Source of the DNA: Gemmatimonadota bacterium
GTDB taxonomy: Bacteria > Gemmatimonadota > Gemmatimonadetes > Gemmatimonadales > GWC2-71-9
Reading direction: 5' to 3'
NCBI GenBank assembly: GCA_003169895.1
Contig: PNAE01000007.1
Location: forward strand, 626,967 to 690,966
DNA length: 64,000 nucleotides
A program made the position numbers and the translations under genes. This document shows positions 1-7,745 of the stretch, piece after piece. A model generated the notes under the pieces. It saw nothing but the letters and a program-made list of their open reading frames with translations, was not told the DNA's origin and searched no databases. Numbering within the stretch: position 1 is the first letter of the stretch; each line of letters starts with the position of its first letter.

Positions 1-570
1 GCACCGCGGCGCCACGCCATGCACGCATCGGGTGCTGACGCGCGCACCCGTCGCGGCGGCGAGCAATGCCCGGACCATTTCACAGCTGTCGGGACACTGC
101 CGCACCGCATCCGCGAGCGGGCATGCCACGCCTTCGACCATGACGTGCTCCGTGTCTCGCCGCACAGTCGCGGCCGCCCCGAGCGATTCGAGCAATGTTC
201 TGGCCAATTCGGCGGGGTCGCCTTGCATTGGCGCCGCGCGGCTCGCCGCAATACGCCGACCGGCGGCATTGAATACCGAATGCAATTCGGGCGGATCCAC
301 TTTCTCGCCGAGAGCAGCCACCAGCGCGGCCAGCGCCGGCGCATAGGCCACCGAGAATTGCGCCTCGGCCTGAGCAGTCACGGCGTAGATCTGCGGCGGC
401 TTCCCGGGACCGGCTCCGTGCCGGACACCAATCCGCCCCACAAGCCCGTCGCGCTCGAGCGCGGCCAGTTGGGCCCGAACGCCGTTGGCGGTCAGCCCGA
501 CCACCGCCGCCAACTCATCGACCGTATGTGGGCGGTACCGAAGGAGGTCCAGCAATCGGTCACGGGTCAA
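1..570 (-). CDS. SufR/ArsR-like helix-turn-helix regulator with C-terminal cysteine cluster (partial)
   Basis: The leftward frame is open from position 570 to the window edge (190 codons seen; the C-terminus lies outside). Residues 2-60 form a winged helix-turn-helix (RDRLLDLLRYRPHTVDELAA, then LTANGVRAQLAALERDGLV). The visible C-terminal part has a cysteine set, ACPLADAV, CPDSC and TRCVHGVAPRC, laid out like the Fe-S ligand region of SufR-type repressors and like the regulator at 25747-26445, so the two look like paralogues. The start is TTG at 570, because an in-frame stop lies just upstream and no ATG or GTG fits. It is divergent from the DUF4142 gene and shares its AT-rich promoter gap. 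An Fe-S or metal sensing role is inferred; its target is unknown. Confidence 0.75.
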   Translation of the reverse strand, partial: MTRDRLLDLLRYRPHTVDELAAVVGLTANGVRAQLAALERDGLVGRIGVRHGAGPGKPPQIYAVTAQAEAQFSVAYAPALAALVAALGEKVDPPELHSVFNAAGRRIAASRAAPMQGDPAELARTLLESLGAAATVRRDTEHVMVEGVACPLADAVRQCPDSCEMVRALLAAATGARVSTRCVHGVAPRC

Positions 571-652
571 CTGTTCACCACCACCAGGGGGTCAGGCTCA
601 TGGTTCAAATCAAACCGAACCCGCTCGTTTGCACAATATAACTACTAATTAC

Positions 653-680
653 TTGACATATTATGAATATTTGCGATATT
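653..680 (+). promoter_or_regulatory. Sigma70-type promoter for the first DUF4142 gene, with inverted repeat in the spacer
   Basis: TTGACA at 653-658, a 16-base spacer and GATATT at 675-680 lie in an AT-rich gap between divergent genes. The inverted repeat ATATT-atg-AATAT (658-670) sits between the two hexamers, where a repressor would block polymerase. The divergently encoded SufR-like protein is the obvious candidate ligand (inference). A possible leftward -10, TATATT on the minus strand near 636-641, could serve the regulator itself. Confidence 0.5.
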
Positions 681-761
681 TCAATCCGATCGGGCGGCGG
701 GAACGTATCCCAGCTGCCAAATCACTCAACCCTGATCACCGAAACCGATCCCGGAGGATCC

Positions 762-1313
762 ATGCAGGTCGTTACGCTCGCCATCATCACCATGCTCACC
801 CCGCTCCCGGCGAAGCCGGCTCATTCACCCGTCGTGCGTCGCGACGCCGTCGCTGTTCGTGTCGCGCTTGACGACGCCACGATCGTCGCCATTTTCGACG
901 CGGCCAACACGGCCGACATTGAGACCGGCCAGCTCGGCGCCAGGAAGGGATCTACCCAGAAGATTCGTGATTATGGCGCGATGCTGGTGGCCGCTCATAC
1001 CGGCGCCCGGCAGCAAGGCCGCGATCTCGCCAAGAAACTCGGCGTCACGCCCACTCCTCCCAAGGACGATCAAAGCGCTGCGCAGCATGCGGCGGCGATG
1101 AAGCAGCTCCGGGGGGTCTCGGGAAAGGCCTTCGACCGCGCGTTCCTGGAGCATGAGATCGCGTACCACAAGGCAGTGATTGCCGCGGTGCAGAACACCC
1201 TGCTCCCGGCGATCCAGAACGCCCAGCTCAAGGCCCTCGTCATCCAGGTGTCGCCGGTATTTCTGCAGCACCAGCAGGTCGCGGAGCAGCTCCTCGCCGC
1301 CATGGGGAAGTAA
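762..1313 (+). CDS. DUF4142 exported protein
   Basis: This is a 183-residue protein. ATG at 762 is preceded by GGAGG at 753-757, so it is preferred over upstream in-frame starts. Residues 1-22 look like a Sec signal peptide (hydrophobic core VVTLAIITML). The rest is helical and matches the DUF4142 pattern: an ATIVAIFDAANTADIETGQL opening, a KIRDYGAMLVAAH segment, and a C-terminal helix around FDRAFLEHEIAYHKAVI. DUF4142 proteins are predicted periplasmic or outer-membrane four-helix bundles; their biochemical role is not established. A second copy lies at 7171-7713. Confidence 0.8.
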   Translation: MQVVTLAIITMLTPLPAKPAHSPVVRRDAVAVRVALDDATIVAIFDAANTADIETGQLGARKGSTQKIRDYGAMLVAAHTGARQQGRDLAKKLGVTPTPPKDDQSAAQHAAAMKQLRGVSGKAFDRAFLEHEIAYHKAVIAAVQNTLLPAIQNAQLKALVIQVSPVFLQHQQVAEQLLAAMGK

Positions 1314-1349
1314 GCGACCGCAACTGCACAGGGACAGGACGGACGTGTA

Positions 1350-1380
1350 GCCGGAGGGGGGCAGGGCGTCCCCCTCCGGC
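1350..1380 (+). terminator. GC-rich hairpin downstream of DUF4142 gene
   Basis: An 11-bp perfect stem, GCCGGAGGGGG (1350-1360) with CCCCCTCCGGC (1370-1380), closes a 9-base loop 37 bases after the DUF4142 stop. No T run follows, so it is either a weak intrinsic terminator or a 3' end stabiliser. Nothing else recognisable lies between 1314 and 1547. Confidence 0.5.
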
Positions 1381-1547
1381 AGGTTGCGTCGTTACCCCGG
1401 CTGTGAGGTGCACCATGTTGGTCAGTTTTGCCAGTCAAGTGGCGGTAGCACCGGTCTCGCCCGCCCAGCGGGCCGGCCCGCACCCCCGATCAATCTGACC
1501 CCCGTCGTCACGCTCATCACACCCGGTTCCCCGGAAGGGGCGCTCTG

Positions 1548-2636
1548 ATGGAGTTCTTCAAGCGACTGATCGACTTCTTCACCCTCGGCTCGGACCGCCC
1601 GGTACGGCGATTATTCGCTTATTACACCGTGCTGGCCATCGTGTTGGTCATCCTCTTTCATTTTGTCCCCTACTTCGACCGGCTGTTCTCGGGCGAGCAC
1701 GTCAAGGCAATCACCGGCCCGGGCGTACTGCAGGACGCACTCGAAGGCGGCAAGGGCAAGCTGGTGGAAGTCCCCGTCCAGTCCCATCTCGATCTTGCGC
1801 TCACCACGGCGCTCGTCATGGTGAGCACGCTCGCCTTGATGCTGCCTGTCAGCTGGGTGTTCATGTCCGTTCGGCGAACGCGAGACTTCAGCCAGCACGT
1901 CGCCCAGACACTGATCCTCCTCCCCCTTGTGGTGGCCGGCATCGTGCTGGTGGTCCGGGCCAGTCTTGCGCTCGCGTTCAGCCTGGGCGGCATCGTCGCA
2001 GGGATGCGCTTCCGAACGGTAATGCGCGACGTGCGCGATACGGTGTACATCCTCCTTGGCATCGGCGTCGGCCTTGCAGCGGGAGTCCAGGCCCTCACCG
2101 TGGCCGCGATACTCTCGGTGATATTCAACCTCGTGGTACTTCTGGCGTGGCGGTATGACTTCGGCCGGAACGTGCTCGAGCCGACGGCGTCCTCACAGTG
2201 GGCCGAACCGCTCGGCGACCTGGCCGACAACAGGGTTGGCAGCGGACCCGTCCCCGATCGCGATCTGGTGTTGGCACTTTCTCCCAAGAAGGCCGCCACC
2301 CTGGCCAAACGCTTCAACCGAGTTCGGAAAATCCTCGGGCCCACCAAGAAAAAGCCGCGATTCAATGCGATTCTGTCGGTCACGACCGACACCGTCAGCG
2401 ACGCGCAGACACGCATCGAATCGGTGCTGGACACACTCGCCCGGCGCTGGCGGCTCGACCAGGTCGTGACCAACGAAGGCAAGCCATCCGAGCTGTACTA
2501 TCTGGTCGGCGTCCGCAAGAGCGTGACGCGCGATCGGTTGCTCACGGCGATTCGTGAGAGCGCCGGCGACAGGATCGTCGAGACCGATCTGGAGATCGGC
2601 GACGCCGTGGCACAAGAGCGCCAGGACACGAAATGA
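1548..2636 (+). CDS. DUF4956 domain membrane protein
   Basis: 362 residues. The N-terminal half is membrane-embedded: hydrophobic segments at about residues 23-41, 84-107, 121-150 and 165-200, the last spans carrying the glycine-rich LAFSLGGIVAGMRFRTVMRD typical of DUF4956. The C-terminal 150 residues are soluble, with a ferredoxin-like pattern (SVTTDTVSDAQTRIESVLD, then GKPSELYYLVGVR) as in MgtC-like regulatory tails. DUF4956 proteins often neighbour VTC-type polyphosphate polymerases; none is visible here. It is first in a four-gene operon: its stop overlaps the next start by 4 bases. The function is unknown; a link to phosphate or polyphosphate handling is an inference from neighbours. Confidence 0.8.
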   Translation: MEFFKRLIDFFTLGSDRPVRRLFAYYTVLAIVLVILFHFVPYFDRLFSGEHVKAITGPGVLQDALEGGKGKLVEVPVQSHLDLALTTALVMVSTLALMLPVSWVFMSVRRTRDFSQHVAQTLILLPLVVAGIVLVVRASLALAFSLGGIVAGMRFRTVMRDVRDTVYILLGIGVGLAAGVQALTVAAILSVIFNLVVLLAWRYDFGRNVLEPTASSQWAEPLGDLADNRVGSGPVPDRDLVLALSPKKAATLAKRFNRVRKILGPTKKKPRFNAILSVTTDTVSDAQTRIESVLDTLARRWRLDQVVTNEGKPSELYYLVGVRKSVTRDRLLTAIRESAGDRIVETDLEIGDAVAQERQDTK

Positions 2637-3559
2637 ACCGGCTCCGCCGCACCGCGGCGGTGCTTGGTGCCCTGACAGCCGCTGCCGCTTGCGGGCCGGC
2701 CGGCCGCCGCGACAGCGCTACGCCCGACAGCGTCCTGCTGGCCGAGCGCGAGACGCGACTGCGCCAGAACCTCGTCCATCCCGATTCCGGCGGGTCTGAG
2801 GCGCCGGTCGCGCGCTGGGAACTGTCCGACAACCTCAAGGAAATCTCGGGACTCGCACTCACCGCAGACGGGCGGTTGCTCACGCATGGCGACGAACGAG
2901 GCAAGGTCTTCGAGGTGGATTATCGGCGCGGCGTGGTGCTCAAGGAGTTCACCGTTGGCAACCCGGGAGTGCGGGGTGATTTCGAATCGATCACGATCGT
3001 TGGCGACACGGTCGTGCTGCTGTCGAGTGACGGCGTGCTCTATGAGTTTCCTGAAGGCGCTAACGGCTCATCGGTTGAATACACCACTGAGGACACCGGA
3101 CTGGGGTCCCAGTGCGAGTTCGAGGGGGTCGCGTATGACCCCACGATCAAGTCGCTCCTGCTGGCCTGCAAGAAGGTGTATGACAAGGCGTTCAAGGATT
3201 CGCTGATCATTTTCCGGTGGCAGCCACACCCGGCGAAAGTCGTGGGCAAGGCGACCGGCAGCAAGCCGTCGTATCTGGCGATCCCGATCGCGCGCGTAGT
3301 CGGTGCCAACGGCTGGGAGGGATTGCACCCGTCCGACATCACGATCAACCCGTTCAATGGCGACTACGTCCTGATCGCGTCCCGGGAAAAGGCGTTGTTC
3401 GAGGTCACCCCGGCGGGAGCTGTGGTGTTCGCCCGACCCCTGCCCCCAGGACACGACCAGGCTGAGGGCGTAGCGATCACCAAAGACAGCATCCTGATCA
3501 TCAGTGACGAGGCCAAGGGTGGCCCGGCCCTCATTACTCTCTATCGCTGGCCAAGGTAG
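2633..3559 (+). CDS. Lipoprotein with SdiA-regulated/phytase-like beta-propeller
   Basis: 308 residues. ATG at 2633 overlaps the previous stop (ATGA). Residues 1-20 form a lipoprotein signal ending in AAAAC. The body reads as a propeller of the SdiA-regulated or esterase-like phytase group: LKEISGLALTADGRLLTHGDERGKVFEVD, then GDFESITIVGDTVVLLSSDG, then EFEGVAYDP, then WEGLHPSDI, and finally DQAEGVAI. The acidic DFE and EFEG positions are those used for metal or phosphate binding in this fold (family knowledge). It sits between a DUF4956 protein and an outer-membrane protein, which suggests a periplasmic or outer-membrane-anchored partner. The exact substrate is not shown by the sequence. Confidence 0.72.
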   Translation: MNRLRRTAAVLGALTAAAACGPAGRRDSATPDSVLLAERETRLRQNLVHPDSGGSEAPVARWELSDNLKEISGLALTADGRLLTHGDERGKVFEVDYRRGVVLKEFTVGNPGVRGDFESITIVGDTVVLLSSDGVLYEFPEGANGSSVEYTTEDTGLGSQCEFEGVAYDPTIKSLLLACKKVYDKAFKDSLIIFRWQPHPAKVVGKATGSKPSYLAIPIARVVGANGWEGLHPSDITINPFNGDYVLIASREKALFEVTPAGAVVFARPLPPGHDQAEGVAITKDSILIISDEAKGGPALITLYRWPR

Positions 3560-3562
3560 CTG

Positions 3563-6154
3563 ATGCCATTGCCATACAAGCCATCATGTCGCAAGCTCGC
3601 TGCCGTTGGCGTGCTGTTCCTATCGCCGACCATCGTGTTGTCTCAGGCGGTTGCACCACGCACTACGATACCTGACAGCGTCACCATCGTTCCAGGCGCG
3701 CACTACCAGGCCGGCGGTCTCCATCGATCTCTGTTCGGCGACAATTATCGCGACCTGTGGACCACGCCAATCCGCCTTCCAGTGCTGGATCTGCGTTCTT
3801 TCGCGGGAGGCCTTCGGCCGGACAAAAAGGGCGGCGGCAACCAGACCAGTTCGCTGCATTTTGTCACGCCTGATGGCGTCGGATATGTGTTTCGATCGGT
3901 GGACAAGTACCGGGTTCCGATGTCCGCGATGTGGAAGGGCACCGTGGTCGAAAAAATCGCTCTCGACGCCGGCAGCACTGCCCATCCTGCCGGTATGCTG
4001 GTCGCCGCGCAGCTAATGGATGCCGCCGGCGTGCTGCATGTGACGCCAGTTCTGGTGGTGATGCCCGATGACACGCTGCTTGGCAAGTTCCGCAAGGAGT
4101 TCGCCGGCATGCTGGGTGCCATCGAGGAGGACCCGTCGAAGCCGAAACACGGCAATCCCGGATTTGCCGGCGCGCTCGAGGTCATTGATAGCGACACCCT
4201 GCTCGCGCTGATCGATCGTGACCCCGCGCAGCGAATCGACGTCCAGAAGTTTCTCGGGGTTCGGCTGTTGGACATGCTGCTCAATGATTGGGATCGCGGT
4301 CCGAGCCAATGGAAGTGGGCGCGATTCGGGGAGGGCGCGGCGTCGCCGTGGGAGCCGATCCCGCGCGATCGAGACAAGGCCCTGATTACCTATTCTGGCC
4401 TCCTCCCGACGCTGGCACGCTCATCGACCGTCAGGCTGGTGAAGTTCGGCCGAACCTATGGCGACATGCCCACCCTGACGGGCACGAGTGTGCAGCTGGA
4501 TGGACGGCTATTGGGCGGACTCGAAAAGCCGGTGTGGGACTCGGTCGCCAGTGCGCTGATGGGACGCATCACCGATTCGGTCATCGATGCCGCGGTGCAA
4601 ACGATGCCACCCGAGTTTCGATCGACCGCGCCAGAAATCGCACGCAACCTTCGCGCGCGGCGTGACTCGCTGCCGGCAGTTGCGAATCGGTTCTATCTCT
4701 TTCTCGCCGGTGTCGTGGACATCCATGCCACCGACGCAGCCGACCGCGCCACCATCACCCATATCGACGCCGATCACGTCGAAGTCCGCCTGCAATTGGG
4801 CGACGACCCTCCATACTACCGTCGACTGTTCGCGGCCAGCGAGACTCGGGAAATCAGGGTCTACCTCCACGGTGGTAACGACCGCGCGGTCGTCCTCGGT
4901 GATGTTGCCCGCAGCATCCCGGTCCGAATCATCGGCGGCAACGGCACCAACACGCTGGTCGACTCGTCGCGAGTCGGCGGTCATCGCGAGACCGCGCGGT
5001 TCTATGATGCCGGCGCCGTCAGGAACGTGAGCTACGGCCCGGACACGCTGTTCGACCGCAGACCACAACTCCATGTTCCCGGTGGCCTGGTTGATCCGGT
5101 TCGTGATCATGGATCGCGGACCGGACCGACGGCCAATATCACCAGTAACCATGACTTCGGCATCCTGCCGCGTCTTGGATTCGCGCACTACAGCTATGCA
5201 TTCAATCACTATCCGTATGCCAGCATGGTGGCGCTCGAAGGCGGGTACTCGTTCAAGCTCGGCCGATACAGGGTCGGGCTCATTACCGACAACAGGCTCG
5301 AGAACTCGCCCGTCCACTTCACGACGTTCTCGCGGATGTCGCAGCTCGAAGTAGTGAACTTTCACGGCTACGGCAATTTGAGCCCCGGTGCCGACACGGC
5401 ATCCTTCGTCGTGCACCAGCGCCAATGGCTCTTTCGGCCGGCGATCGCGCTGTCGCTCGGCGCGACCACTGACCTTTCCTTCGGCCCAGTGGTGCAGTAC
5501 TCCGTCACGGACAACACGCCGGGCACCTTTGCGTCCGACAGCCAGCCTTATGGTGTCGGGCGGTCCGGAACGTTCGGTGAAGCGAGCTTGCGGCTAAGCC
5601 TGCACCATGACAACCGGCAACCCCGGCGGCATGCCCGCGAGGGTTCGGTACTCGATCTCGGCGCCAGCTATTTCCCCGTAGTGTGGAATGTGACTACCGC
5701 CTTCGAAGAAATCGATGCCGCGGGCGGCCTGTACTTCGCGCTCCCGGTCCCGACGCATCCGACTCTCACGCTCCGTGGTGGGGGAAAGAAGTTGTTCGGC
5801 AACTTCCCGTTCGAGGAAGCCGCCTTCATCGGCGGCTCAACCACGATCCGGACACTGGACCCTCAGCGCTTCGCCGGCGATGCGTCACTCTATGGCACCG
5901 CCGAGCTTCGGATTCCGGTCCTCACGCTGACCGTGCTCGTGCCGGTCGACCTGGGGCTCTTGGGGACGGTGGACTACGGGCGCGTGTATGTAAATGGGAG
6001 CTCACCGGGCGGCTGGCACAACGCCTTTGGTGGTGGCTTCTGGGTTGGCTTCCGCCATCTGACAGCCGACATCCGGGTGGTGCGGGCAGATGACGTCGGA
6101 GCGACGATGGTGCTGACGATGCGAGCAGGATTTTCCGGAGGACCTTTCCAGTGA
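3563..6154 (+). CDS. Outer-membrane Omp85-like barrel with an N-terminal kinase-like module
   Basis: 863 residues. A signal peptide (about 1-28, ending TIVLSQA) leads into a soluble region of about 450 residues, then a C-terminal beta-barrel (about 500-863). Near residue 753 the motif GGSTTIRTLDPQRFAGD resembles the loop-6 signature of BamA/TamA proteins. The soluble part contains GYVFRSVDKY (about 107-117), NDWDRGPSQWKWAR (about 241-254) and PWEPIPRDRDKA (about 262-273), arranged like the ATP-lysine, catalytic-loop and metal-binding motifs of HipA/CotH/FAM20-type kinases. That reading is my inference. No POTRA repeats are evident. It lies 3 bases after the propeller gene, and its stop overlaps the phosphoesterase start. 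From memory, related proteins in other phyla fuse a metallophosphoesterase to this same architecture. Confidence 0.7.
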   Translation: MPLPYKPSCRKLAAVGVLFLSPTIVLSQAVAPRTTIPDSVTIVPGAHYQAGGLHRSLFGDNYRDLWTTPIRLPVLDLRSFAGGLRPDKKGGGNQTSSLHFVTPDGVGYVFRSVDKYRVPMSAMWKGTVVEKIALDAGSTAHPAGMLVAAQLMDAAGVLHVTPVLVVMPDDTLLGKFRKEFAGMLGAIEEDPSKPKHGNPGFAGALEVIDSDTLLALIDRDPAQRIDVQKFLGVRLLDMLLNDWDRGPSQWKWARFGEGAASPWEPIPRDRDKALITYSGLLPTLARSSTVRLVKFGRTYGDMPTLTGTSVQLDGRLLGGLEKPVWDSVASALMGRITDSVIDAAVQTMPPEFRSTAPEIARNLRARRDSLPAVANRFYLFLAGVVDIHATDAADRATITHIDADHVEVRLQLGDDPPYYRRLFAASETREIRVYLHGGNDRAVVLGDVARSIPVRIIGGNGTNTLVDSSRVGGHRETARFYDAGAVRNVSYGPDTLFDRRPQLHVPGGLVDPVRDHGSRTGPTANITSNHDFGILPRLGFAHYSYAFNHYPYASMVALEGGYSFKLGRYRVGLITDNRLENSPVHFTTFSRMSQLEVVNFHGYGNLSPGADTASFVVHQRQWLFRPAIALSLGATTDLSFGPVVQYSVTDNTPGTFASDSQPYGVGRSGTFGEASLRLSLHHDNRQPRRHAREGSVLDLGASYFPVVWNVTTAFEEIDAAGGLYFALPVPTHPTLTLRGGGKKLFGNFPFEEAAFIGGSTTIRTLDPQRFAGDASLYGTAELRIPVLTLTVLVPVDLGLLGTVDYGRVYVNGSSPGGWHNAFGGGFWVGFRHLTADIRVVRADDVGATMVLTMRAGFSGGPFQ

Positions 6155-7122
6155 TGCGCAGCAGAGTCGTGGTTCCATTCGCTTCATCAATAGTCATTCC
6201 CCTGCTGGCATTCTCGTGCAAGCCCACCGTACAGACGACGCCGGCACCGGCCGACGCGCCCGCTGCCCAGGTTGCGCTGACCGGTGCATCGGTCATGCTC
6301 GGCGCCGGTGACATCGCCGTCTGTGGCACGCAAGGCCATATCCAGACCGCCAAGCTGGTGGATAGCGTGCTGCGCGTCGACAGCATCGCCAAGGTGAACG
6401 ATGCGGTGTTCACGCTGGGCGACAACGCCTATCCCGATGGCTCCGCCAGCAATTTTGCGCTCTGCTGGGCAGTCTCGTGGGGCGACACCAGCAGGCGCAT
6501 CATGAAGAAGATCCATCCGGTCATCGGCAATCACGAGGATCAAGTCGTGGGTGCTTCGCCGTACTTCAATTACTTCGGAGTGAAGGCTGGCGATCCCAAG
6601 AAGGGTTATTACAGCTACGACGTGGGTGAATGGCATGTGCTGGTGGTCAATAGCGAAATCATCGTCAACCCGGGATTCACGGACGCGGAGCGGAAGGCTC
6701 AGTACGACTGGCTGCGCACCGAACTCAAGGGCCCGCAGAAGCTCTGTACCATGGCCATGTGGCACAACCCGCGATTCAGCTCCGGGTGGCATGGCACCGA
6801 CGCGACGTTCCAGCCCGTGTGGCAGATACTCTATGACGGCGGCGTCGACCTCGTTCTCAATGGTCACGACCACGACTACGAACGCTTCGCGCCGCAGAAT
6901 CCCGTCGGGGTGGCCGACTCCGCGAAGGGTATCACCGAGATCGTGGCGGGAACGGGAGGCGGCGATTTCTACGGGTTTCGAGTCCCGGTTCCGAACAGCG
7001 TCGCCCGGGTCGAGGGTCATTTCGGGGTGCTCAAGCTCACGCTTGGCAAGGGAGAATGGCGCTCAGCCTTCCTCGAGGTGAATGGGCGGGTCTGGGATCC
7101 CAGTGGCGGCAAGTGCCACTAG
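6151..7122 (+). CDS. Calcineurin-like metallophosphoesterase lipoprotein
   Basis: 323 residues. The start is GTG at 6151 or ATG at 6154, with GGAGG at 6137-6141. A lipobox, LLAFSC, is near residue 25. All metallophosphoesterase blocks are visible: GAGDIAVCG, LGDNAYPDG, VIGNHED, MWHNPRF and VLNGHDHDYERF, in the order of the purple-acid-phosphatase-like branch. It probably hydrolyses phosphoesters in the periplasm with a dinuclear metal centre. The start overlaps the outer-membrane gene, so the two are translationally coupled. It is the last gene of the 1548-7122 operon. Confidence 0.85.
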   Translation: MMRSRVVVPFASSIVIPLLAFSCKPTVQTTPAPADAPAAQVALTGASVMLGAGDIAVCGTQGHIQTAKLVDSVLRVDSIAKVNDAVFTLGDNAYPDGSASNFALCWAVSWGDTSRRIMKKIHPVIGNHEDQVVGASPYFNYFGVKAGDPKKGYYSYDVGEWHVLVVNSEIIVNPGFTDAERKAQYDWLRTELKGPQKLCTMAMWHNPRFSSGWHGTDATFQPVWQILYDGGVDLVLNGHDHDYERFAPQNPVGVADSAKGITEIVAGTGGGDFYGFRVPVPNSVARVEGHFGVLKLTLGKGEWRSAFLEVNGRVWDPSGGKCH

Positions 7123-7170
7123 ATCGTCACCTCCCGCGGGTCCGGTTTCTCCTCAGTTGAGAGGTATCGC

Positions 7171-7713
7171 ATGTTGGTCAGTCTTCTCGCCGTACTCATC
7201 GCCGTCCCAGGCTCGTCGCTCCATCCGGGCGCGCACCGTGCGCCGCAGCTCCCGGCGGTCGCGCGACGAATCAGCGATGCGGAAATTCTCGGCACCCTGG
7301 GGACGGCGGACGCGAATGAGATCGAAGCGGCCAAACTCGCGTCCACCAAAGCGCACAGTCAGGAAGTCCGCGACTATGCCAACATGCTGCTTCGCGATCA
7401 CCAGCAATCGTTGAATCTGGGCTTGCAGCTCGCCAAGGACCTGGGAATCGCCCCGATCCTTCCGAGTGACAGCACAATGACACGGGCGCACAAGCAGGAA
7501 ATGGATCAGCTCAACCTGAGTTCGGCCGTTCAGTTCGACAAGGCGTTCGTCCAGGATATGGTCGCCGACCACAAGATGGTGATCAACAAGGTCGACACGG
7601 TGCTGTTGCCGGGCGCATCTCATCCACAGGTGAAGGCGTTCATCCGGAAAGTCCAGCCAACACTTGCGATGCATGAAGCCAAGGGACAGGCGTGGCTGGA
7701 CAAGCAGAAGTAG
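7171..7713 (+). CDS. DUF4142 exported protein (second copy)
   Basis: 180 residues; ATG at 7171 after GAGAGG. Residues 1-18 form a signal peptide (LVSLLAVLIAVPGSSLH). The mature part follows the DUF4142 pattern closely: ISDAEILGTLGTADANEIEAAKLA, then EVRDYANMLLRDHQQSL, then FDKAFVQDMVADHKMVI. It is clearly related to the protein at 762-1313, so two copies flank the DUF4956 to phosphoesterase operon. Its role is unknown. It converges on the isomerase-like gene with a 20-bp palindrome between them. Confidence 0.8.
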   Translation: MLVSLLAVLIAVPGSSLHPGAHRAPQLPAVARRISDAEILGTLGTADANEIEAAKLASTKAHSQEVRDYANMLLRDHQQSLNLGLQLAKDLGIAPILPSDSTMTRAHKQEMDQLNLSSAVQFDKAFVQDMVADHKMVINKVDTVLLPGASHPQVKAFIRKVQPTLAMHEAKGQAWLDKQK

Positions 7714-7733
7714 GACGAGAGACGTCTCTCGTC
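7714..7733. repeat. Perfect 20-bp palindrome between convergent genes
   Basis: GACGAGAGACGTCTCTCGTC starts directly after the TAG of the DUF4142 gene and lies 12 bases before the stop of the convergent gene. As RNA it would fold from either strand, which fits a bidirectional terminator or transcript-end stabiliser. No T tract follows on the plus strand. Confidence 0.6.
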
Positions 7734-7745
7734 TCGCCTCCCACT

